Origin: Candidatus Effluviviaceae Genus I sp.
GTDB lineage: Bacteria; Joyebacterota; Joyebacteria; Joyebacterales; Joyebacteraceae
DNA: 64,000 bases
Reading direction: 5' to 3'
Assembly (NCBI GenBank): GCA_016867725.1
Contig: VGIX01000006.1
Coordinates: 5,857-69,856 of the forward strand
This document shows positions 54,966 to 63,112 of the stretch, piece after piece. The notes under the pieces were generated by a model, which worked only from the letters and a program-made list of their open reading frames with translations, was not told the origin of the DNA and made no database searches. How positions within the stretch are numbered: position 1 is the first letter of the stretch; every line of letters starts with the position of its first letter. Position numbers and translations under genes: made by a program.

Positions 54966-57900
54966 ATGCCCTTCAGGGAGCTACCCAAGACGCAGAGCCT
55001 TCCGGAGATCGAGCAGCAGGTGCTCGACTTCTGGGACCGGCACGGCACGTTCCGCAGGAGCACCGAGCTTCGCGCGGGCGCGAAGCCGTTCGTCTTCTAT
55101 GAGGGCCCGCCCACGGCGAACGGCCACCCGGGCGCGCACCACGTCCTCGCGCGGACCATCAAGGACATCGTCTGCCGCTACAAGACCATGCGCGGGTTCC
55201 GCGTGGACAGGAAGGCCGGCTGGGACACGCACGGCCTTCCCGTGGAGATCGAGGTCGAGAAGGCTCTCAACCTCGAGAGCAAGGAGGACATCGAGCGGTA
55301 CGGCGTCGCCGAATTCATTCAGAAGTCGCGCGAGAGCGTCTTCACGTACAAGGACGAGTGGGATCGCCTCACGCGCCGGATGGGCTACTGGGTGGACCTC
55401 TCGGACGCGTACGTCACGTGCACGAACGAGTACATCGAGTCGGTCTGGCACATCCTGAAGACGATGTGGGACCGCGGCCTCATCTACCGGGGCCACAAGA
55501 TCCTCCCGTACTGCCCCCGCTGCGGGACGCCGCTCTCGAGCCACGAGGTCGCGCAGGGGTACGAGGACGCGAAGGACCCGTCCGTGTTCGTCCGCATGCG
55601 CCTCAAGGACGAGCCGGGCACGTCGCTCCTCGTGTGGACGACGACCCCGTGGACGCTCATCTCGAACGTCGCGCTCGCCGTCGCGCCGACCGAGTCGTAC
55701 GTCAAGGTCCGCCACGGCGACGAGAACCTCATCCTCGCGGAGGCGCGGCTCTCGGTCCTCGACGGCCCGTACGAGGTCGTCGGGAAGCTCATGGGCCTCG
55801 ACCTCATCCAGCGCGAGTACGAGCCGCTCTACTCGTTCGTGCCGCCCGACCGCCGGGCGCACTTCGTCATCCCGGCCGGGTTCGTCACGCTCGAGGACGG
55901 CACGGGCACCGTGCACATCGCGCCGGCGTTCGGCGAGGACGACTACCGGGTGGGGAAGGAGCACGACCTCCCGTTCGTGCAGCCCGTGGACGGCGCCGGC
56001 CGCTTCACGCCCGAGGTCGCCCCGTGGGCCGGCATGTTCATCAAGGACGCCGACCCGCTCATCATCGAGGACCTCACGAAGCGCGGGCTCCTCTACAAGA
56101 GCGGGACCATCGTGCACACCTACCCGTTCTGCTGGCGGTGCGACTCGCCGCTCGTGTACTACGCGCGGAACTCGTGGTACGTCCGGACGACGCAGTTCAA
56201 GGACGAGATGATCCGGAACAACCGCGCGATCAAGTGGCACCCGAAGGAGATCGGCCAGAACCGCCTCGGCGACTGGCTCGAGAACAACGTGGACTGGGCC
56301 ATCTCGCGAGACCGCTACTGGGGCACGCCGCTCAACGTCTGGGTCTGCGGCGCGTGCGGTCGGCAGGCGGCGGTCGGCGGCATCGAGGAGCTCCGGCGGC
56401 TGAGCCTGGGTCCCCTGCCCGAGCCGCTCGATCTTCACAAGCCCGTCGTGGACGGGATCCGACTGAAGTGCGAGGGCTGCGGCGGCGAGATGTCCCGGAC
56501 GCCGGAGGTCATCGACTGCTGGTTCGACACGGGGTCCATGCCGTACGCGCAGTGGCACTGGCCGATGGAGCACGCAAAGGAGTTCGAAGAGCACTTCCCC
56601 GCGGACTTCATCGCCGAGGGCGTGGACCAGACGCGCGGGTGGTTCTACGCGCTCCTGGCCATCTCGACCATCGTGTCGGGCAAGGCGTCCTTCAAGGTCT
56701 GCATCTCGAACGAGATGGTGCTCGACAAGAGCGGCAAGAAGATGAGCAAGTCCGTCGGGAACACCGTGGACTCGTTCAAGGTGATGGAGCGGCACGGCGC
56801 CGACGCGCTCCGCTGGTACTTCCTCGCGACGAGCCCGCCGTGGGTGCCCACGCGCTTCGACGACGCCGGCGTGAAGGAGGTCGCGGGGAAGGTCTTCGAC
56901 ACGCTCAGGAACACGTACGGGTTCCTGTCGCTCTACGCGAACATCGACGGATACGACCCGGCGCGGCACGCGGCCCCGCTCTCGTCGCGGCCGGCCATGG
57001 ACCGTTGGATCATCTCGACGCTCAACACGACCGTCGCCGACGTCGTCCAGAGCATGGACGCGTACGACCTCACGAAGGCCGTCCGGCGTCTGCAGTCGTT
57101 CGTGATCGAGGACGTCTCGAACTGGTACGTCCGGCTGTCGCGCAGCAGGTTCTGGAAGGGCGAGATGGACGACGACAAGAAGGCGGCCTACTCGACCCTC
57201 TACGAGGTGCTCACGACGACCGTGCGCGCGATGGCGCCGTTCGCGCCGTTCTCGACGGAGGACCTCCACGGGCGGCTGCGCGAGGGCGGCGGGGGCGACG
57301 GAGTCCCCGAGAGCGTCCACCTGTGCGCCTTCCCCGAGGCCGATTTGCGCGCCGTGGACGCGGAGCTCGAGACCGCCATGGAGTGGGCGCGGACAGTCGT
57401 CACGCTCGGCCGTGCGGCGCGGAACGCGAGCGCGATCAAGGTGCGGCAGCCGCTCGGGAAGCTCCTCGTGGCGGGCGTGCCGCAGGACGCGAGGGGGCCC
57501 GTGGAGGCGCTCTCGTCGCTCGTGCTGGCGGAACTCAACGTCAAGGAGCTCGCGTGGGCCGACCAGAGCGAGCTCATCGTGCAGAAGGCGGCCCCGGTGT
57601 TCCCGTCGCTGGGCCCGAAGCACGGGAAGGACGTCAACCAGGTCGCGGACGCCATCCGCGAGCTTCCGCCTGACGACGTCGCGGTCCTCGCGGCGGGAGC
57701 GAGCGTGAAGGCGGTCGTGTCCGACGAGCTCGTGGTCATCGAGCCGGCGGACGTCGAGATCGTGCGGGACACGCCCGAGGGGCTCGCCGTCCAGAGCGAC
57801 GGCCGTCTCGCGGTCGCGCTCGACACGACGATCACGCCCGAGCTCAGGGACGAAGGACTGGCCAGAGAGACAATCAACAAGATCCAGTTCATGCGCAAGG

Positions 57901-58154
57901 AAGCAGGCTTCCAGGTCGTGGACAGGATCCATGTCCGATACGAGGCAGCCCCGAGGCTCAAGAAGGCCATCAAGCGGTTCTCAGCGCGCATCGCGAAGGA
58001 GACCCTCGCGGCGGACATCGCGGAGAGCAACGAGGCCGGCGAGCTTCAGAAGGAATGGGACGTGAACGGGGAGTGGGCGAGGATCTCGGTCGAACGCGTC
58101 GAGCGCGGCGCGGCGGAGGGGTCCGGGAGCTTGCGCGGCGGAGGTGATCGGTGA
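54966..58154 (+). CDS. ileS: isoleucyl-tRNA synthetase with GxHH signature motif
   Basis: Class I synthetase charging tRNA-Ile, 1,062 residues with catalytic, editing, anticodon and C-terminal domains. The usual HxGH active-site motif is replaced by Gly56-Ala57-His58-His59 (NGHPGAHHVLARTIKD). The KMSKS loop is intact (KKMSKSVGNT near residue 590), as are WTTTPWTL and DTHGLPVEIEVEK. Cysteine pairs (CPRCG near 180, CWRCD near 389, CGACG near 461) may bind zinc. This belongs to the IleRS2-like branch, for which a swapped GxHH motif has been reported to give strong mupirocin resistance. ATG 54966 is 11 bases after the PNP stop. The end overlaps the next start (GTGA). Confidence 0.96.
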   Translation: MPFRELPKTQSLPEIEQQVLDFWDRHGTFRRSTELRAGAKPFVFYEGPPTANGHPGAHHVLARTIKDIVCRYKTMRGFRVDRKAGWDTHGLPVEIEVEKALNLESKEDIERYGVAEFIQKSRESVFTYKDEWDRLTRRMGYWVDLSDAYVTCTNEYIESVWHILKTMWDRGLIYRGHKILPYCPRCGTPLSSHEVAQGYEDAKDPSVFVRMRLKDEPGTSLLVWTTTPWTLISNVALAVAPTESYVKVRHGDENLILAEARLSVLDGPYEVVGKLMGLDLIQREYEPLYSFVPPDRRAHFVIPAGFVTLEDGTGTVHIAPAFGEDDYRVGKEHDLPFVQPVDGAGRFTPEVAPWAGMFIKDADPLIIEDLTKRGLLYKSGTIVHTYPFCWRCDSPLVYYARNSWYVRTTQFKDEMIRNNRAIKWHPKEIGQNRLGDWLENNVDWAISRDRYWGTPLNVWVCGACGRQAAVGGIEELRRLSLGPLPEPLDLHKPVVDGIRLKCEGCGGEMSRTPEVIDCWFDTGSMPYAQWHWPMEHAKEFEEHFPADFIAEGVDQTRGWFYALLAISTIVSGKASFKVCISNEMVLDKSGKKMSKSVGNTVDSFKVMERHGADALRWYFLATSPPWVPTRFDDAGVKEVAGKVFDTLRNTYGFLSLYANIDGYDPARHAAPLSSRPAMDRWIISTLNTTVADVVQSMDAYDLTKAVRRLQSFVIEDVSNWYVRLSRSRFWKGEMDDDKKAAYSTLYEVLTTTVRAMAPFAPFSTEDLHGRLREGGGGDGVPESVHLCAFPEADLRAVDAELETAMEWARTVVTLGRAARNASAIKVRQPLGKLLVAGVPQDARGPVEALSSLVLAELNVKELAWADQSELIVQKAAPVFPSLGPKHGKDVNQVADAIRELPPDDVAVLAAGASVKAVVSDELVVIEPADVEIVRDTPEGLAVQSDGRLAVALDTTITPELRDEGLARETINKIQFMRKEAGFQVVDRIHVRYEAAPRLKKAIKRFSARIAKETLAADIAESNEAGELQKEWDVNGEWARISVERVERGAAEGSGSLRGGGDR

Positions 58155-58540
58155 ACAAGCGTGAACTCAAGCACTTCGAGGAGAGGCTCATCGAGGAGCG
58201 GCAGCGGCTCATGAAGGAGCTCGGGTACTTCGAGGACAAGATCTTCTCGAACTCCCAGCGCGACGCCGCGGGCGACCTCTCGGCCTACTCCGTCCACATG
58301 GCCGACCAGGCGAGCGACGCCCAGGAGCGCGAGAAGGCCTACCACATGGCCTCCGCGGAGGGCAGACTCCTCTACCACATCGACGAGGCGCTCAGGAGGA
58401 TCAAGGAGGGGGGCTACGGGGTGTGCGAGGGGTGCGGCAAGAAGATCCAGAAGAACCGCCTCGAGGTCGTTCCGCACGCGCGCCTGTGCATCGAGTGCAA
58501 GAAGCTGGAGGAGAATGGCACACTCGAGCGGAACTCGTAG
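58151..58540 (+). CDS. TraR/DksA-family zinc-finger protein
   Basis: A 129-residue DksA/TraR-like protein expected to bind RNA polymerase through its secondary channel and alter promoter response. Residues about 3-65 form a coiled-coil-like helical hairpin (FEERLIEERQRLMKELGYFE at the start). The C4 zinc finger is complete: CEGCGKKIQKNRLEVVP near 92 and LCIECKKLEE near 114. The coiled-coil tip lacks an obvious DksA-type DxxDxA motif. Here NSQRDAAGDLSAYSVHMADQASDAQERE covers the tip, so its effect on transcription is unclear. GTG 58151 overlaps the ileS stop (GTGA); the lspA start lies inside its end. Confidence 0.9.
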   Translation: MNKRELKHFEERLIEERQRLMKELGYFEDKIFSNSQRDAAGDLSAYSVHMADQASDAQEREKAYHMASAEGRLLYHIDEALRRIKEGGYGVCEGCGKKIQKNRLEVVPHARLCIECKKLEENGTLERNS

Positions 58541-59051
58541 CGACGTCCGGGCCTCGACCGCGCGGCTCCTCTGGACGGGCCTCGCCGTCCTCGTCGCGGA
58601 CCAGGCGGTGAAGCGGCTTGTCGTGGCCCTCATGGCGCTCGGCGACTCCGTGGAAGTCCTCGGACCGGCGGTCCGCATCACGCGCACCGAGAACACCGGC
58701 GCCGCGTTCGGCCTCTTCAGGGGCGGCGGCGCCGTCTTCGTCGTCGTCTCCGCGCTCGCCTCCGTGTGCATCATCGCCCTGAGCCGGCGGATCGCCAGGC
58801 TCAGGCGCGTCGAGCAGCTCGCCTTCGCCCTCGTCCTCGGCGGAGCGCTCGGCAACCTCGTCGACCGCGTGCGGCATGGCGCGGTCGTCGACTTCATCGA
58901 CATCGGCATCCGCGACCTCAGGTGGCCCGCCTTCAACGTGGCCGACAGCGCGATCGTCATCGGCGTCGCGCTGCTGGCGGCGCGTTTCCTGCTCTTCCCG
59001 CACCGGAGCGAGCCCGCGGAACTCCCGGCCCGCGACGGGGACGCGTCGTGA
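58515..59051 (+). CDS. lspA: lipoprotein signal peptidase (signal peptidase II)
   Basis: Inner-membrane aspartic protease that removes signal peptides from prolipoproteins after lipid attachment. The 178-residue protein has four predicted TM segments. Both catalytic Asp residues are present: LGNLVDRVRHGAVVDFID near residues 113-130 and FNVADSAIVIGVALL near 139-153. TRTENTGAAFGLF near 56 is the family motif. ATG 58515 overlaps the zinc-finger gene by 26 bases with GGAGGAG upstream. The following pseudouridine synthase start overlaps its stop (GTGA), a common lspA-rluD arrangement. Confidence 0.95.
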   Translation: MAHSSGTRSDVRASTARLLWTGLAVLVADQAVKRLVVALMALGDSVEVLGPAVRITRTENTGAAFGLFRGGGAVFVVVSALASVCIIALSRRIARLRRVEQLAFALVLGGALGNLVDRVRHGAVVDFIDIGIRDLRWPAFNVADSAIVIGVALLAARFLLFPHRSEPAELPARDGDAS

Positions 59052-60436
59052 CGACGCCCGTCGTGCTGGTCGTCCCGGAGGACGACCCCCCCGAGCGGCT
59101 CGACCGCTATCTCGGCCTGCACGCGCCCGACCTCTCGCGGACCCGGGCGAAGGACATCATCCTCGGCGGGCTCGTCAGGCTGAACGGCGCTCCGGCCAAG
59201 CCGAGCGCGGAGGTGCGGCCCGGCGACGTCATCGAGGCGAGCGTGCCGGAGCTCGAGCGGCTCGCCGCGGCGCCCGAGCGCATTCCCCTGGACGTCTGCC
59301 ACGAGGACGATGACATCCTCGTCGTGGACAAGCCCGCGGGCATGGTCGCGCATCCCGCGCCGGGCGCGACGACGGGGACGCTCGTGAACGCGCTCCTCGG
59401 CCGCGGCGCGCCGCTCTCGGGCGTGGGCGGGACGCTCAGGCCCGGCATCGTCCACCGGCTCGACAAGGACACGTCGGGTCTCGTCGTCGTCGCGAAGAAC
59501 GACGCGGCGCACCGCGCGCTCGCGGCGGCGTTCGAGGCGCGGGCGGTCAGGAAGACCTATCTCGCGCTCGCGTGGGGGGCGTGGCGCGAGAACGAGGGCG
59601 CGATCGACGCGCCGGTCGGGAGGCACAGGAAGGACCGCAAGCGGATGGCCGTCGTGGAGGGCGGCCGCGCCGCGGTGACGCGGTGGCGGCTTCGCGAGGA
59701 GTTCCCGTTCGCCGGGCTCCTCGAGCTTCGCCCCGAGACGGGGAGGACGCACCAGATCCGGGTGCACCTTGCGCACGCGCGCCACGCGGTCATCGGGGAC
59801 GGCGAGTACGGCGGGCGCCCCGACTCGTTTCCGGGCGTGCCGCCGCACTACCGACGCCACGCGTCGCGCGTCGCGGCCGCGGCGGAGCGGCAGATGCTCC
59901 ACGCGCGGGAGCTTGCGTTCGCGCACCCGCGCTCCGGGAACGCCATGCGCTTCGTTTCGCCGCTCCCGGAGGACTTCGGGCGCGTGCTGTCGCTGCTCCG
60001 CAGGCCCGACGGCGAGCGCGGCCGCGTGATCGCGCTGGACCCGGGCGAGGCCCGCGTCGGGGTGGCCGTGAGCGACGAGGGGCGCGTCCTTGCGGCCCCG
60101 TCCGAGACCCTGACGGGGCTTTCCGACGCGGGGGTCGCCTGGGCGGTCGCCGAGCTGGCCGCCCGCCTCGACGCGGCGACGGTCGTCGTGGGGTACGCCG
60201 TCCGCATGGACGGGACGGTCGGGCACAGGGCCGTGCGGGCCCGCGAGCTGGCGGCGGCGATCGAGGACGCGGCGCCCGTCCGCGTGGTCCTCCAGGACGA
60301 GCGGCTGTCGAGCGCAGAGGCCGCCGGCATCATGCGCGAGCGGGGCGAGCGGGCGCGGGGCCGCAAGGGGCGCGTGGACCAGCTCGCCGCGGCGGTCATC
60401 CTTCAGGGCTATCTCGACTCGGAGGCGCGACGCTGA
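59048..60436 (+). CDS. rluD-ruvX: RluD-type pseudouridine synthase fused to a RuvX/YqgF Holliday-junction-resolvase-like domain
   Basis: A single open frame of 462 residues with no internal stop. Residues about 10-80 form an S4 RNA-binding domain (PERLDRYLGLHAPDLSRTRA) and 85-310 the RluA/RluD catalytic domain: VDKPAGMVAHPAPGATTG near 95, GIVHRLDKDTSGLVVVAK near 134 with catalytic Asp, and LRPETGRTHQIRVHLAHARH near 224. From about 327 a YqgF/RuvX RNase H-like domain starts (VIALDPGEARVGVAVSDEGR), with VVVGYAVRMDG, LQDERLSS and the final DQLAAAVILQGYL. A GTG at 60026 could start RuvX separately, but it has no good ribosome binding site. GTG 59048 overlaps lspA. Confidence 0.85.
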   Translation: MTTPVVLVVPEDDPPERLDRYLGLHAPDLSRTRAKDIILGGLVRLNGAPAKPSAEVRPGDVIEASVPELERLAAAPERIPLDVCHEDDDILVVDKPAGMVAHPAPGATTGTLVNALLGRGAPLSGVGGTLRPGIVHRLDKDTSGLVVVAKNDAAHRALAAAFEARAVRKTYLALAWGAWRENEGAIDAPVGRHRKDRKRMAVVEGGRAAVTRWRLREEFPFAGLLELRPETGRTHQIRVHLAHARHAVIGDGEYGGRPDSFPGVPPHYRRHASRVAAAAERQMLHARELAFAHPRSGNAMRFVSPLPEDFGRVLSLLRRPDGERGRVIALDPGEARVGVAVSDEGRVLAAPSETLTGLSDAGVAWAVAELAARLDAATVVVGYAVRMDGTVGHRAVRARELAAAIEDAAPVRVVLQDERLSSAEAAGIMRERGERARGRKGRVDQLAAAVILQGYLDSEARR

Positions 60437-61527
60437 GACACCGGGCGGCGAAGACGCGCGCAGAGGCCAGGGCGGGCGGGGCGCTCCCCGGCTGGTTCGT
60501 TCGCGATCTCGCGGTCGTGTGCGCGCTGGCGCTCTTGCTCTTCGCGACGCTGAGCGAGATGCTGTCCTTCCTGTCGGTCCGAGCCATCGGTGACCGCCGC
60601 GTGGTCGAGATCCCCGAGGGCGCGGGCATGCTGGAGATCTCGTCCATCCTGAAGGCCGCTGGCGTCGTGAGCGACCCTCTCAAGTTCGCGCTCGCCGCGC
60701 GGGCGCTCGGCGTCGCCGACCGGCTCCAGGCGGGGGCGTACGAGTTCGGCCCGGAGTTCTCCGAGCTCGAGGTGCTCATGAGGCTCAGGTACGGCGACGT
60801 CGCGACGCGGAGCGTGACCGTGCCGGAGGGACACCGCGCGGAGCAGATCGCCGCGCTCCTCGCGCGCTCGCTCAACGCGAGCGAGGACGAGTTCGCGGCG
60901 CTCGTGCGCGACCCGCTCCTCATGGCCGAGCTGGGCGTGGCCGCGCCGTCGCTCGAGGGGTTCCTGTACCCCGACTCGTACCGCTTCGACGTGGGGACGT
61001 CGCCGCGGGATGCCGTCCGGAGGATGGTGATGAAGCTCTGGGCCGTGTACGACGGGCGCCTGCAGGCGCGGGCCGACAGCCTCGGGATGAGCACGCTCGA
61101 GGTGCTCACGCTCGCCTCGATCATCGAGTCCGAGGCGGCCGTGGACTCCGAGCGCAGCAGGATATCCGCCGTGTACCACAACCGCCTGCGCAAGGGCATG
61201 CGGCTCGAGGCCGACCCCACCGTCCGGTACGCGGCCGGGAAGTACAACGAGCGGCTCTTCTACAAGGACCTCGACATTGACTCCCCGTACAACACCTACC
61301 GGAATGACGGGCTTCCGCCGGGGCCCATCTGCAGCCCGGGCGCGGCGTCCATCCGGGCGGCGCTTCACCCTCTTCGGGATAGCGACGACATCTTCTTCGT
61401 ATCGAACCGGGACGGGACGCACACCTTCAGCCGAACCTACGCTGAGCATCAGGCGGCGCGCCTGCGCATCGCCGCCGAGCGCGCGGCCGCGGAGTTTGCG
61501 CTTGACACCGCGGACGACGGGGAGTAG
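60433..61527 (+). CDS. mltG: endolytic murein transglycosylase MltG
   Basis: Membrane-anchored lytic transglycosylase (YceG) that cuts nascent glycan strands. One TM helix (about residues 25-45) is followed by a LysM-like region and the catalytic domain. YceG motifs are EGFLYPDSYRFDVG near residue 173, TLASIIESEAAVDSERSRISAVYHNRLRKGM split over 229-258 (catalytic Glu in SIIESEA), LEADPTVRYAAG near 258, and SPYNTYRNDGLPPGPICSPG near 280-299. No ATG, GTG or TTG lies at the right place before the TM. CTG 60433 overlaps the preceding stop (CTGA) and has GGAGG at 60421-60425, so CTG is the likely start. Confidence 0.9.
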   Translation: MRHRAAKTRAEARAGGALPGWFVRDLAVVCALALLLFATLSEMLSFLSVRAIGDRRVVEIPEGAGMLEISSILKAAGVVSDPLKFALAARALGVADRLQAGAYEFGPEFSELEVLMRLRYGDVATRSVTVPEGHRAEQIAALLARSLNASEDEFAALVRDPLLMAELGVAAPSLEGFLYPDSYRFDVGTSPRDAVRRMVMKLWAVYDGRLQARADSLGMSTLEVLTLASIIESEAAVDSERSRISAVYHNRLRKGMRLEADPTVRYAAGKYNERLFYKDLDIDSPYNTYRNDGLPPGPICSPGAASIRAALHPLRDSDDIFFVSNRDGTHTFSRTYAEHQAARLRIAAERAAAEFALDTADDGE

Positions 61528-61594
61528 CGTCTGAGGCCGCTACCGGGCGAGCCCAGGCATCCCAGCGAGCCGGCGGACTTCGCCGGCCAAGGGG

Positions 61595-61816
61595 GTGGTA
61601 TCCCTGAGGACCCTGACCGTCATCGCGTTCACCGCAGGCATCGGGATCATCGCGCTGGGATTCTACTGGCTTGCGCGCGGGTCGCTGACGCTGGCCCCCG
61701 TGCTCCTGGTGGGGGGGTACTGCGTTGTGATCCCGGTCGCCATCATGATCGGCAGGCCGCGGGCGAAGCAGGCGGGGCCGGACGGCGGAGAGCGGGCGAA
61801 TAGCTCAGCCGGTTAG
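61595..61816 (+). CDS. small hypothetical two-TM protein
   Basis: A 73-residue ORF with two hydrophobic helices (about residues 6-27 and 32-52) separated by a short polar turn, and a basic tail RPRAKQAGPDGG. AAGGGGG lies directly before the GTG at 61595, too close for it. A CTG three codons on (61604) would have normal spacing. The last 23 bases overlap the 5' part of tRNA-Val, so the C-terminal end is constrained by the tRNA. I do not recognise the family. It could be real or spurious. Confidence 0.4.
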   Translation: MVSLRTLTVIAFTAGIGIIALGFYWLARGSLTLAPVLLVGGYCVVIPVAIMIGRPRAKQAGPDGGERANSSAG

Positions 61817-61870
61817 AGCACCTGCCTTACACGCAGGGGGCCACAGGTTCGAGTCCTGTTTCGCCCACCA
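61794..61870 (+). tRNA. tRNA-Val (anticodon TAC)
   Basis: Acceptor GGGCGAA/TTCGCCC, anticodon stem CCTGC/GCAGG, loop CTTACAC (anticodon TAC), T-loop TTCGAGT, encoded ACCA at 61867-61870. Confidence 0.96.
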
Positions 61871-62025
61871 CGCGACACGGATGAAGGCACGCTCGCAGAG
61901 AACACAGCCGGAGGGCAGGGCTCTCCGCTCACACGCAAGGGGGTGACGAGCCAGCAGGCAGCAGAGTGCTACGGGTGATGACGACGGCGACACACTCAAG
62001 GGGAGCTCACGGGGGGGTCGAGATC

Positions 62026-62661
62026 ATGAAGCGCGCTGTTCTTCTGTTCGTTGTGCTGGCGCTCTGCGCCGGTCAGGCGGTCGCGGGGCAGAACCCCGAC
62101 ATCAGGATCTTCCTCAACGCATCGAGCGCGGGCACGGGCAACAACTGGACGACATCGCCCGCAGAGGGCACGAACAAGAGCGTGTACGTCTGCTTCGACA
62201 ACTTCGGTCCCGGCGGCGGCATGTATGCCGGGCAGTTCCACATGCTCCCAGTGGGCGGACCCAACTACCTCTCGACGACGAACCAGTTCGCCGCGAGCCA
62301 TGGCGGCCTGACGATCGGCGAGGCCGTGGTGCCCCCGGGCGCGTCGATGACGGTGGGCCCGCTCCCGCAGTACCCCGGCGCGAGCGGCATCATCGTCCTG
62401 GCCAGGGTGCGCTTTGAGACGCCGGAGCCGATGCGCGACGGCGGCTACATCATGCTCGTGACCTACTCGGCCGGTGACGGCAACGTGGTGGCTGACGCGA
62501 ACAACCAGCTGGACGTGTGGTGCATCAAGTCCATCGCGAACGGCGGCGTCTCGGGGCACTTCTACTGGGACACGGAACCGGTGGGGTTCCCGGACGGCAC
62601 GTGCATCGAGACCCCCGTGGAAACCCAGAGCTGGGGCGCGATCAAGGCCCTGTACAGGTAG
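62026..62661 (+). CDS. secreted protein with C-terminal WGAIKALYR motif
   Basis: A 211-residue exported protein of unknown function. A Sec signal peptide (MKRAVLLFVVLALCAGQAVA) is followed by a beta-rich domain beginning GQNPDIRIFLNASSAGTGN, with two cysteines (YVCFDN, VWCIKS) and a third near the end (GTCIETP). The last nine residues are WGAIKALYR. The same ending closes the frameshifted secreted gene at 17389, and a homologous N-terminus starts the partial gene at 63814, so this is a family. The ATG at 62026 has GGGGGGG upstream; an earlier in-frame ATG would place the signal peptide 20 residues inside. It lies 155 bases after tRNA-Val. Confidence 0.8.
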   Translation: MKRAVLLFVVLALCAGQAVAGQNPDIRIFLNASSAGTGNNWTTSPAEGTNKSVYVCFDNFGPGGGMYAGQFHMLPVGGPNYLSTTNQFAASHGGLTIGEAVVPPGASMTVGPLPQYPGASGIIVLARVRFETPEPMRDGGYIMLVTYSAGDGNVVADANNQLDVWCIKSIANGGVSGHFYWDTEPVGFPDGTCIETPVETQSWGAIKALYR

Positions 62662-62915
62662 TCCCCGCCCGCAGGGGGGGGCCGGCGGCGGCAAGCGGGA
62701 GCGGCCTTGCGGAACCCCCGGGAGCGGCGTAGAATGGCATGTGCTGGCAGACCGGGCTCGCCCCAGCAATGGCCAGGCGGGCCCGTTTCTGTTAGGCGGA
62801 GGACGGCGCAAGGCCCGCTTCTTGCAGCCCAGGCTCCGAGCGCGGTCCGGGCGGAGGAGTCCCAGGAGCCCGGCCGAAGGGCGGCGATGGCTGCGCGCCC
62901 GGTCAGAAATGATGC

Positions 62916-62945
62916 TTGCAAACAAGCCGGAATCTGTGCTACTAT
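62916..62945 (+). promoter_or_regulatory. candidate promoter in the 451-base gap before the dockerin-like gene
   Basis: TTGCAA (62916-62921) and TACTAT (62940-62945) are 18 bases apart in a locally AT-rich stretch, giving a leader of about 160 bases. The rest of the gap (62662-63112) shows no convincing gene. It also holds a short stem ACACCA/TGGTGT at 62962-62979 and an SD-like AAAGGAGG near 63003 with no good ORF behind it. Confidence 0.45.
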
Positions 62946-63034
62946 CTTGACAGCGGTGGTTACACCATCCACTTGGTGTCCGATGTTGCAGCGAGACCAC
63001 GAAAGGAGGGTCAACGACCTCAGGGTGGCTTGAG

Positions 63035-63064
63035 CATGGGGTCAGCGGTGCGCGAGACCCCATG
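63035..63064 (+). repeat. 9-bp inverted repeat in the leader of the dockerin-like gene
   Basis: CATGGGGTC (63035-63043) and GACCCCATG (63056-63064) are exact complements around a 12-base loop, 48 bases before the start codon. It could be an RNA hairpin or an operator. Confidence 0.5.
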
Positions 63065-63112
63065 AGATGTGCGATCCCAGCACAGCAAGGCAAGCGGTAA
63101 GGAGGTGTTGAA

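Noticed and set aside
54981-57932. Minus-strand ORF of about 980 codons
   Set aside because: It mirrors ileS in the antisense frame and shows no recognisable domain.
62707-63033. ORF of 108 codons between the secreted genes
   Set aside because: It has no ribosome binding site, no family similarity and covers the likely promoter and AT-rich leader.
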